Positions 51,363 to 60,400 of a DNA stretch of 64,000 bases are shown here, one piece after another. The translations under genes and the position numbers were made by a program. Each line of letters opens with the position of its first letter. Position 1 is the first letter of the stretch. Where the stretch lies: positions 868,001 through 932,000 of the forward strand of contig JAEHOE010000005.1 in the NCBI GenBank assembly GCA_016858145.1. The letters are read 5' to 3'. The notes beneath the pieces were generated by a model. That model was not told where the DNA came from. It saw only the letters and a program-made list of their open reading frames with translations, and did not search any database. This stretch comes from Edaphochlamys debaryana. Its lineage: Eukaryota; Chlorophyta; Chlorophyceae; Chlamydomonadales.

Positions 51363-52356
51363 CGCGGTGAACCACACCGCACGGAGCCCACCCCCGGTTG
51401 GCCCAGCACGGCGGAGAGAGCCCTCTTCGCCTCGGTGCCGTGGAGCAAGCGGCCGCCATGAATGCCAGCAGCTGAGGCCCGAACGGCCACCTCCAGCCTG
51501 GGGTGGGAATCCCTGAGCTTGGGCTGGGCCCCGGGCTGGGCCAGCTGCCGAGGCTTGGGCAGCTGGCGACACCAACCCGGGGTCTATAGACCCGCAGCGG
51601 GCGACGCACTGGCCAGGGGGGTGCACTTGAGCATAGGTGCTCACGATGGGCGCTGGGAGCGTACCGGGGACCCGGCGTCGTGGCCGCCTGGGCGGCTGGG
51701 GGTTGGGGACTGGCGGGACGATGACCTCAGTCGCTTCAGAGCTCTGGTGCAAGCGAATTTGCTGTTGATATGCGTCTGTGCTTCTGGTTAAGCCCATTAT
51801 CACCGATATCCGATATCCGATAGCTCCGCAAGCCAGCCAGGGTCAAAGCGATTGTCGGGGATCGCGGGTGCGCGCAAGTCTCAAGGTAAGCCTGTTTCCA
51901 TCCGACTGACGGCCATACGAAGGAGGTCTCTTGACTAGCGGGTTCACTCTCAGAGCTGGTTGTGCTTGAGGGCATGTGCCAAGACGCGCGTGAAGCCCGC
52001 GCCTCTTTGAATGCAGTGTAGTCGTCTGTGCCAGATGAGGAGTAAACATCTGGCGGACCTAGAGGCAGGGGCCACTAGAAGCCGGACCGTCGCCAGACCG
52101 CCCGCCCCCGAGATAACCATCGCCCCCTGCTCGCTGCTCACGGCTGCCTCCGTGCCCCCCTCGCGACTGAGCCTCTTCCCGGCGAAGACTGGCATGGTCA
52201 CCGCGAGCAGAGGCGCGGAGCAGGTGGGGCAAAGGATGCCCGGACATGCTGACCCTCCCTTGCCCACGTATGAGCCGCGAGCGGGTGCAGCAGGGACGCG
52301 TTGTGTCCAGCGGCGGCCGCTCTTAAAGCAGGAGCTTCCGTGAGGGCACGGGGGTG

Positions 52357-52766
52357 GGAGGGCGCTGTGCGGGGGAGGTTAACGTGCGTGGGCCTTCCTC
52401 GCGGGACGGCTTCCATGCGTTGGCCGGCTTTGTTCCCGATATAGCTTTAGTAGAATGCCTCTTTAGCCACTCTCAGCTCCTCACAGCTACTCAGGCCGAA
52501 AGTGTCGGCCGCTGTGGTGTAGGCGGTTAACATCCCTGGCTTTCACCCAGGAGCCCCGGGTTCGAGTCCCGGCAGCGGTAGTTGCCTCCTGTTTTGCTCG
52601 TTGTGGGGCCACCCGGCCCCGTCAGCCCCTCTCAGGGTTTGTGCCCAACCTGTCCAGCATTTTTGCGCGGGTGAGGCGCTATATCGGGAACAAAGCCGGC
52701 CAACGCACGCAGGCAGTCTCGCGCGGAAGGCCCACGCACGTTACCCTCCCCCGCACAGCGCCCTCC
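52357..52766. repeat. Foldback (inverted-repeat) structure enclosing a tRNA gene
   Basis: The left arm 52357-52445 and right arm 52678-52766 (89 bp each) are inverted copies of each other: the inner ends are ..GGCTTTGTTCCCGATATAGC and GCTATATCGGGAACAAAGCC.., identical over about 29 bp, with a less conserved middle and a conserved outer part (CTCCCCCGCACAGCGCCCTC). The 232-bp spacer holds tRNA-Glu. No clear target-site duplication was seen. Confidence 0.9.
52508..52580 (+). tRNA. trnE-UUC: tRNA-Glu (anticodon UUC)
   Basis: 73 nt, intronless. The acceptor stem GCCGCTG pairs with CAGCGGT (one G-T), discriminator A. Anticodon stem CCTGG/CCAGG encloses loop CTTTCAC, so the anticodon is TTC, reading GAA/GAG. 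The T arm CCGGG-TTCGAGT-CCCGG is perfect and supplies the B box; TGGTGTAGGCGG supplies the A box. No CCA is encoded, as expected for a nuclear gene. A TTTT at 52592-52595 is a suitable RNA polymerase III terminator. It is embedded in a foldback structure with 89-bp arms. Confidence 0.95.
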
Positions 52767-54059
52767 GGCACGCTCAGTTCCAGGCCCTAGAGTAAGGGCG
52801 GCACACCGGTCTGGGGTTGACCAGAGGAACCATCGGGCATTGGCCTCCCAAGGCTCTTGCCCGCAGATACAACACTTTTGTGCCCTTACGTCATGGGAGG
52901 GCGGGGCTGGAGGCTTGAATCACTGAAACCCTTCCTGCAATCCTGCGCTCTGTGCAAGGCAGGGAGACGTCAGGGACCACTGGCAAGGAATGCAGATGTC
53001 TCGTGGCAGGAGCCGGGCCCGGGGCAGGGCAGGGGTAGAAGAACATCAACGAAGCGAAGCACTTGGTGCAGGGCAGGGGACAGAGCCACGGGGCTGACCC
53101 TCTCAGAGCCTGCCCGCGTTGAAGCTTGGGGTGCTTGCTGGTCCGAGCGTCAAGCCCACAAGTGGGTGTCTAGCCTCAAGGTCGTCTTGCCTGGTGTTGT
53201 CTCGCGGGGAAGAAGCGACAAGTTACTTGCCTGGGAACGTAAAGCCCGCTGAAGATGGGCGGAAAGGAAAGATGGAGCCGGACCCAAGGGTTGTGCCTCG
53301 GCCTCAGAGGGGCCGGCTCCGGCTTCCTAGATAGCCCACGTGCGGGGGACGACACGGGAGCTCCGGGACCTGCTTACGCGGCTCTGCGCTCCGTGAGGCT
53401 CGGAGGGTGGAGTGGGTGGCGTGGGAGGGTTGTAGGCGGCGGCAAAGGGGATGGCAGAGGCCGGGGAGCTGGTGCTAGGGGGTGGGGGTGGGGGCGACAG
53501 GCGCGCATGGGCAACGCACTGGATGGCGCGCATCATATCTGGGGATTAAGGGTCGGGGTCTTGGGGCTGGAGCCGTGGCGCGTGGAATGAGCGTGTCGCT
53601 GGGACGACGGCAGTGCTGCGGCGCCGAGAAACTCCTGCTGATTACCACCCCTTAGAGACGGCCCTCCGCTGGGGCGGGAGGCAGTGGGGTGCCGCGCACT
53701 CCCTGCCTGCCCGTACCCTGGTGCTCGCCAACGGCGTCAAGCGGAGGCGGCGGGGTGGGGAGGAGGGATGTGCCACGGAGGGGGCGGAGGCACTGCCTTT
53801 CTTGGTGAAGCGGCTACACACAAGCTGGCGGGGCGTGCTGCTCCTTGTCAGCCGCAGGAGGCCGTGGGGCCATGGCCAGGCTGTGCGGCCATAGCTGATG
53901 TATGGTACACAAACAAGATTTGCCAGACAGATGGGCCGCCGACTCGCCCCATCCATAGGGCATGGCGGAAAATCGGACTGCTGGGGCTGATGGGTCCGTT
54001 GTATGCGTCGTGGAAACGAGTAGGCTGGCTGCTGAGGGAGGCTGAGGCTGGGCAGTCCT
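52767..54059. other. Intergenic, no gene recognised
   Basis: Contains a G-rich stretch (about 53400-53510) whose frames translate to Gly/Arg low complexity. No tRNA, repeats or conserved motifs were recognised. The right end may include the 3' terminus of the LINE on the minus strand. Confidence 0.4.
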
Positions 54060-55790
54060 CGGTGGTTACAATGATGGACCCCAGCGGGGTACACGGCAGC
54101 TGAACGCCGTGGCTTGACAGCCAACCTCACGGGCTTACCCCCTGCAAGCCAGCACGCCGCCCCCTAGCTTGAACGGCAGGGCCCCTACCCGGGCTCCAAA
54201 AGAGATCTAGTGAAGACCATCCATCACCTCAACGTGGGGCATGTAACGCACATCTCCCTCCTCAGTCACGGCCAAAAAGGGGTGGTCCTCAGGCACCGTG
54301 TCCCAATCTGACGGGGCTGACCCCACCCCGGCAAAGCACTGAAGGCGCGCTTCAAGCTCTCCCCTCGCCAGCGCCCTTGCCTGCATGATCAGACCCTGTG
54401 CACCCCGATGCGCGTACTTGTAGCGTCGTGCTTGCTCCATGGCCCCAACGGCGGCCAAGCACACCACATCCCAAACTTGCTGCTGAATGCCCGCGGGGGC
54501 CTGCACCAACCAAACCTCATGCCTCTTGACTGCCCGACCAATCGCATCGCTCAATCTTGTGCGCACTGCCATCGTTGCCGCACACGACCAGAAATGGTGG
54601 AGCCGGTCACCTTGGTTCATCGCCTGCCCACACGGGCACCTGGCTACCTCACTCGTGCCCAGCTGGGCTCGATGCATGCCAAACCCTGGATATCCGTCCA
54701 TGGCAAGTCGCCACAGGGGCTCCTTGTTGCTTGCTTCCCACTTCAACTTCCACAAACGGGGCCAGACAGCCTTCAGCCGCGTAACTTCAGCCTCCGCGGC
54801 CTCCCCCGTCCCCAAAGCCTCCCGAATAAACTCTGTATGCTTGTGCACCAGTCGGGTGCGCGCGGGGCCCAGCTGCAGCTGGGTTGCAATCTGGACCGAC
54901 AATTTGCTCAGAGCGACGTCCCCCCACCCCACACTATCTGCTATTCTGCCCCACGCCTCGAGCTCAGACCCCGCAGGGCCGCCTGCAGCGCGCGCCGCGG
55001 CCACCCACCCCTCGGGCAGACGTCCCAGCAGGTCCTGCAGCCGCCTGGCCATTTCTGTCCCGTTTCTCAGTGCCAGGGGCAAGTCCTGTGTTTCTGTCCT
55101 AAGTATGTCACGCAAAATTCTCTGGCCATACTCCCTATTGCACGCAGCGCGCGCCCGAGCGTGGGCCCTCCCAGCCACACCCCCGACCCCACTCTCGACG
55201 ATAATACTGCCTAGGGCATCTGCACACGTGACTGCCATGCCCACGGTCGTCAAGCCCCGTACTGCAAACAGGTCCCTAAACTCTGCCTCAATTCCTGTAC
55301 TCACGTCTGATGCCGCCCGTGCGGGCAGGGCCGGGTTGCCCCACAGGGGCGCGTGGCGCACCCAGGGGCCCGCCGCCAGGGCCTCCGCGTTGATCACCGT
55401 GGCCGGGGGCAGGAAGGCCAGGCTGCCTACCAGCCGGGCCAGGGTCGGGGTGGTTGATGCCGGGACCGGCACGCCCAGGATGCGGGGGTGCGCGGTTGGG
55501 TCCGGCCGCCGAACCGTCAGCAGGCTCAGGGGATGGGCAGCCGGGTGGAGGTGCCGGAGCATGGCCAGTAGGGCAGGGGTCCACTGCGGCTTGTACTTCA
55601 GGCGGCCGCAGGCGCCCAGGATGCCCCTAATTGCCGAGATTGCCTGCCTCGCCTGGGTGTGCTCTGTGAGGGGGAGCAGGCCAAAACCGCCGCCGCTGGG
55701 GGGGAGGTACATGCAGGTGACCGGGGCGCCGGCTGGGACGGAGTTCCTGTTGTTGCGGTACTGGGCAGCGGTGAGGCCGGGCGGTGAGGT
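54060..55790 (-). mobile_element. 5'-truncated LINE (non-LTR retrotransposon)
   Basis: Carries the last ~500-530 codons of a LINE ORF2-like protein followed by a 3' UTR with a perfect hairpin (stem CACGGC/GCCGTG, 54092-54111). The upstream frame is closed by a TGA near 55797, before any reverse transcriptase catalytic block, so the 5' part is missing, as is usual for LINE insertions. The 3' UTR hairpin recurs in the relic near 20450. The exact 3' end is not defined; a possible terminal motif is ATCATTGTAA near 54070. Confidence 0.75.
54207..55712 (-). CDS. C-terminal part of LINE ORF2-like protein
   Basis: 501 codons from the first Met; the frame stays open about 28 codons further upstream (GLTAAQYRNNRNSVPAG). 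YLPPSGGGFGLLPLTEHTQA is the conserved P-x-GG-G-L block that follows the reverse transcriptase in LINE proteins. Near the end, ARCPCGQAMNQGDRLHHFWS plus C is the CCHC-type zinc knuckle typical of the LINE C-terminus. The catalytic YxDD region is not in this window, so the fragment cannot support transposition. It is intact over 500 codons, which suggests a fairly recent insertion. Confidence 0.8.
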   Translation of the reverse strand: MYLPPSGGGFGLLPLTEHTQARQAISAIRGILGACGRLKYKPQWTPALLAMLRHLHPAAHPLSLLTVRRPDPTAHPRILGVPVPASTTPTLARLVGSLAFLPPATVINAEALAAGPWVRHAPLWGNPALPARAASDVSTGIEAEFRDLFAVRGLTTVGMAVTCADALGSIIVESGVGGVAGRAHARARAACNREYGQRILRDILRTETQDLPLALRNGTEMARRLQDLLGRLPEGWVAAARAAGGPAGSELEAWGRIADSVGWGDVALSKLSVQIATQLQLGPARTRLVHKHTEFIREALGTGEAAEAEVTRLKAVWPRLWKLKWEASNKEPLWRLAMDGYPGFGMHRAQLGTSEVARCPCGQAMNQGDRLHHFWSCAATMAVRTRLSDAIGRAVKRHEVWLVQAPAGIQQQVWDVVCLAAVGAMEQARRYKYAHRGAQGLIMQARALARGELEARLQCFAGVGSAPSDWDTVPEDHPFLAVTEEGDVRYMPHVEVMDGLH

Positions 55791-56169
55791 GGGTCAGGGG
55801 TGAGGAATCTGAGGATTTGGGTGAGGAGTGCAGTATGGCGGCGAAGGCGACTGGATAGGGCCAGGGGAGGGCGTGCAAAGGCTTTGGCGCGTTAAGCGGT
55901 GCTGGGGCTGTCGCTGTTGGGCCATGCAGTGTAGCCATTTGAGGGGGGGCGTGCAGGGTCGCTCCCCGGCGCGCCCGGAGGTAAGCTGCACATGCTCACG
56001 TGTCTGCGTAGTGCGTACTGCACGGCGAGGGCGCCGTTTCAACCATTTGGAGTGTGTGTAGGATTCGTGCCGTGGGCCCTTGGCCCACTCACGCTTGATG
56101 CTCGTGACCTGCTACGACACGAGAGCCGGCTGCTGCCCTACTATGAGACACGCCAAGCAGATCGGGCGA
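55791..56169. other. Spacer between LINE and ankyrin pseudogene
   Basis: Nothing recognised beyond GC-rich unique sequence; it may hold the old promoter of the downstream pseudogene. Confidence 0.3.
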
Positions 56170-57470
56170 ATGAGCAGGGAAGCGGGACCCAGCAACGAGG
56201 ACTTCAGCGAGGATGCTCCGGACCTCGATGCCTCACGCGTCTGGCTGCCCGACATCGTCGAGCACATCGCTTCTTTCATGCCTGACAACGAGGTGACATG
56301 CACGCTGCGGCTGGTGTGCCGCCCCACGGCTCAGCAGTTCGCGGGACGGGCCATCGTGCGCCCCGCCCAGCCCGTGCCGCGCTGGTGCTTCGCCGGCGAA
56401 GCGGCAGCAGCTGGTGTGCCTGACGGCCGCCAGCGGCGATGTGGCGAACCTGGAGACAGCTGTGGCGGAGGCGGGCTGCCCACTGACTGGCGAGGCGCTC
56501 GATGCTGCAGCTGGGGCTGGGCAGCTGAGCATGTGGTGGGGCAGGGGCACGTGCTCTACAACACACTCTACACCTCAGGCGCTTGCGGGGCGGCCGCAGC
56601 CGGGGGCCATGGGCACGTGGTCGACTGGTGCCTGGGCCGTCTCGGGGGCGCTGCACCGCTGAAGGAATGCCTTGGAATAGCGGTCAACGCCGCCCTGCGC
56701 AAGGGGCACGAGGGTCTGGCGTCGAGCCTGGTCGAGGCGCATCCCCCGCCGCCCCGCTTCATCTGGGAGTGCTGGGGGTCAGAATGCTTGATGCAGCCGC
56801 GGAGGGCTGCAGCCTGGCGGGCCTGCAGCATGTGTGGGTGCGATACACCCGCAGCGGGGGCTCTGCAGCCGACCAGGACTTAAGCGGGATCATGGCCCGC
56901 GCCATTGCCAGCTCAACCCCGGACTGGCAGGACAAGGCCCAGTTTCTGATTGACCAGGGCGTGGCTGTGCCTCCAACTGCCTTCAACTACGCCGCTGCTT
57001 CGCTGTTGGGCAGCGCTGCGGTGGAGCGGATGGCGTGGCTCCGGGCGCGGGGCATCAAGCCCATGGATTCCGCTTTGGGAGCAGCGGCAAGGAGGGGCGA
57101 CGCCGCTGTCGTGGCGTACCTCCTGGAGCAGGGGCTAACGCCCATCGGCAGTTATGTTCCTGTGCCTGGAGGCGCTGCAAGTGCTGCTGGCGGCTGCAGG
57201 GGCCACCGGACAAGACCTCCGCCTGCGGTCAGTCGCTTGTGGAGCCGCATCCTCCGGCTCCGTGGCCGACCTGTCCTGGCTGGTGGAGACGTACGGAGCC
57301 GAGGCCATCGGTGGCCTTACGCCCAAGCTATTTGCGCTATATCGGGCAGCCGCGAGCTCATGGTCTGGCTGTTGGAGCGGGGCTGTGGGGCGGATGAAAT
57401 GGCCTGGGCTGGAGCGGCAAAGTCGGGATGTGAGGTGGCCCTGTCCGAGCGAGACTGCCCAAAGCCGGTG
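56170..57470 (+). pseudogene. F-box-like/ankyrin-repeat gene with multiple frameshifts
   Basis: Starts at the ATG at 56170 and has an F-box-like start (WLPDIVEHIASFMPDNEV). The family pattern then continues but hops frames: CLTAASGDVANLETAV (near 56410), GACGAAAAGGHGHVVDWCL (near 56580), ARAIASSTPDWQDKAQF to GAAARRGDAAVVAYLLEQG (near 56890-57140), LEALQVLLAAAGATGQDL (near 57160), and RELMVWLLERGCGADEMAWA (near 57350). At least five frame changes are needed and do not coincide with GT/AG introns, so it is decayed. Homology stops where the retrotransposon polyprotein frame opens (about 57472), suggesting loss of its 3' end by insertion. Ankyrin/F-box families of this type are abundant in volvocine algae. 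Confidence 0.7.
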
Positions 57471-57471
57471 A

Positions 57472-60400
57472 GACGTTGGGCGATGTGTGTCACAACCGGT
57501 CTGTCTTTCGCCTCTGAAAGTAGCGGATCCCGTTAGCTCGCAAGGCCTCGCGCAAGCGCCTGCTGCTAGCTCTGCGGATCTTCGCGCTGCTCGCCTTGCT
57601 GTTCGCGAGCTCTCTCGCCAGCAATCGCTCGAGTCCCAGCATACTGAACGCCAACTTCGCTTCGCACGAGCTCAGTCGCTGTTGGAGGGCTCCCGCCTCG
57701 CAGGCACCTCCGCATCCGGCGCCGCCCCTGAGCTACGTCGCGACCAAGAGCCAGTTCCGCAGCCACAACGACGTAGTGTTTCTGTTGGTGCTGACTCCGG
57801 TTCCGCTGAGCACGCTGCTCGCGGATCTGCGGGTGCGGCCTCAGCCGCGCTTGCATCCGGAGCCTCGGGCCGCGCGCCTGCGCCCTCGCGCCTCCCTCGC
57901 GCGGCTGCCGCTCCTTCTCGAGCTCTAGAATCGGCTGGGCCTGCCTCTGCAAGCCTCCCGGCCCCCGGCGACACTCGTCCGCCGACCTCAGGCGCTGCGG
58001 TCCTCCGGCCGCAGCCCCTTCTCCCCCACGGCTCTGCGGGCGCGGGCGGCTCCCAGGCCCCTGCGCCCGGCCCGGACGTCTGGCACGACAACCTCCTGGC
58101 TGCCGCTGAGGCTGACCTGCCGGATCTAGAGAAGGAGGCCTCTCCGCTCCCTTCGGACTCCGAGACTACCGACGACCGAGCGGCCGCCGCCACAGCAGCC
58201 TCAGCTGCTGCGGCAGGCGCCCCGGCCGCGGCACGCGAGCCCCCGCCTCCCCCAGCCGAGGAGGGTGGTGCCGAGCAGCTCCCTGCGGCTGTTCCCGGCG
58301 TCGTTCCTCCCCTAGCGCCGGCAGCGCAGCCTCTGCTGCCTGCCGTCGAGCCTCCTCCCTTAGCGCCGGCGGGGCAGCCTCTGCTGCCTGCCGTCGAGCC
58401 GCCTCCTCCGCCGCCGCTCCCCCCTGCGCTCCCGGCGCCTCCTGCTGCCGCGGCCTCTGCCGCCTGCACGGACGCTGACTGGGACTGGGACGACATGAGC
58501 GACCGCGCGGGCGCCTTTCCCCTGTTTGACTCCAAGGATGTGGTGGTGCTCACCAAGTACAAGCGCCGGCTGGGCGGGGCCGTAGCCAATCGCTGGCAGC
58601 GCAACAAGGACTTCAGCGAGTCGCTGACCTTTGCCTTCTACGAGCAATGGAACGGCGTGTGCGACAACGACGCGCACGCCCGCCCGTGGGTGGAGGCCAA
58701 CCACCAGCGCATCATGGCCGAGCACAAGGCCGCCTTTGAGGCTGAGTGGGCCAAGCTGCACCCCGGCGAGCCCATCACCGCCCGTCCCAAGTACACGGGC
58801 GCCTGGTACCCCTCCTACATCCTGGAGCAGTGCCTGCTGGTGTTTTTCGCCGAGGAGCTGGTCAAGGAGTTCTTCTACCAGGACAACCGCGTGCACGCCG
58901 AGCTCTCCGCCTTCCGCTGCCGGCCGGTCATCAAGGACGGGCGCAAGTTCTGGGAGAACCCCCGGGACCTCGCGCAGCGCCTGCAAGACCTCCTCGATCG
59001 CGCTGACCGTGACCGCTTCACGCCCCTGGTAGCCGGCGAGATCTACCTGGCTGCCCTGAAGCACCGCTACCCGGAGGTCTACGGGTTCCTGCTGCACAAG
59101 ATCGGCGACCCCGCCAGCGGCCTCAAGCGCGACGCGCTGCCCGCGCTGTCGGAGACCGCCATGAACTTCCACAACAGCATCTCGCAGATCGGCACCGGGC
59201 CCCACAGCGCCTTCGCTGCCATCATGTCGGAGCCGGAGGAGCCCCGCAGCGCCAACGCCGCCTCCACGTCCGGGCGGCCTCAGCCGCCGGACACCGAGTC
59301 AGCAGCGCTCCGCAAGCAGCTGGCGGCCACCACCAAGCAGATCGCCGCTCTGCAGCAGCAAGTTTCGGCCCTCGTCGCTTCCTCAAGCTCACCTGCCGCC
59401 TCCCCGCATGCCCCGTGGCAGGGCCGCGGGGCCGGTCCTCAGGCCGGTCGCGGCAGCGCAGGCAACGGGCGGGGTGGCGGGGGCGGCCGCGGCAACCAGG
59501 GCGCGCGCCTCGACCCCTGCCCCCTGCTCTCTGATGAGGAGAAGGACCTGCGCCGCTGGCCGCGCTGGTTCCCCGACCCCGTCACCGGCCTGACTGCGCC
59601 CCGCAACGGCCGCTGCGACGAGTGCGACACCGACCGCCACGTCGGCGCCAGCTTCTGCCCCAAGCGGGCGATGCGGGGCGAGCGCACGGCCCTCTGGGGC
59701 TTCGGCGGCACCATCCCCACGGCCGAGCTGCGGGAGATCGAGCGCCGCTTCCGCGCCGAGGGCCGCATCGTCGACCGCGCACCCGCTGCGGGCGGGCGTG
59801 GCTTCGGTGGCCGTGGCGGCGGTGCCGGTGGGCGCGGCGGCAACGGAGGGCGTGGCGGCGGCCGCGGCAACGGCGGTTTCCAAGCGCGTGCCAACGTGGC
59901 CGCTGAGGAGGCCTCCCTGTACGGCGACGCCACCTCCACGTTCGCTGAGGACGAGTTCTGCGGCTACCACGCGCACGAGGTGTCCGGCAGCCCCGAGTCT
60001 CTACTCTGGGCTAGCCCCAACCTCTCCGTCCTGCCCTGCGCCTCCGCGCCCAGCTTCCAGGACCTGCACTGCAACCTCATTGCTGCCCTCGATGAGCAGC
60101 CGAGCGCCGCCTTCGCCGCCGCCGCCGCTGTCTCCCGCGACCTGACTGCTGCGGGGGGTAACGCCTTGCGCCCCATCCTGCGCAACAGCTCCAGCGGCCA
60201 GGCCTGCAGGGGCGATGCCTGCACCGGCTGCGGCACGTGCGGCGGCTCCTCAGCCCAGCTCCGCAGCGTGCGCTTCGAGGGCGCCCCCGAGCCTCTCAAG
60301 GGCGGCACCTGCTGGTCCGACCGGGTCAACGGCCGAGGGCCCTTCAAGCCCAGCGACCCTCCTCCCTCGGTCCTGGCGGACGAGGGGGAGGCCGAGGTGC

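Larger units (their letters stand above)
48916..52356. other. Gene-poor region with a plastocyanin fragment and weak open frames
   Basis: Apart from the entries at 49318-49596, 50559-51053 and 51220-51362 nothing was recognised. Around 50420-50490 a (GCC)n-type simple stretch occurs. Confidence 0.4.

Noticed and set aside
54487..55803. 438-codon plus-strand open frame
   Set aside because: It is antisense to the LINE ORF, which has recognised motifs; the plus frame is Arg/Ser/Ala low complexity.
57487..57489. GTG as start of the retroelement polyprotein
   Set aside because: There is no reason to expect a GTG start in nuclear algal genes; the frame is open from 57472 and the first good Met is near 58495.
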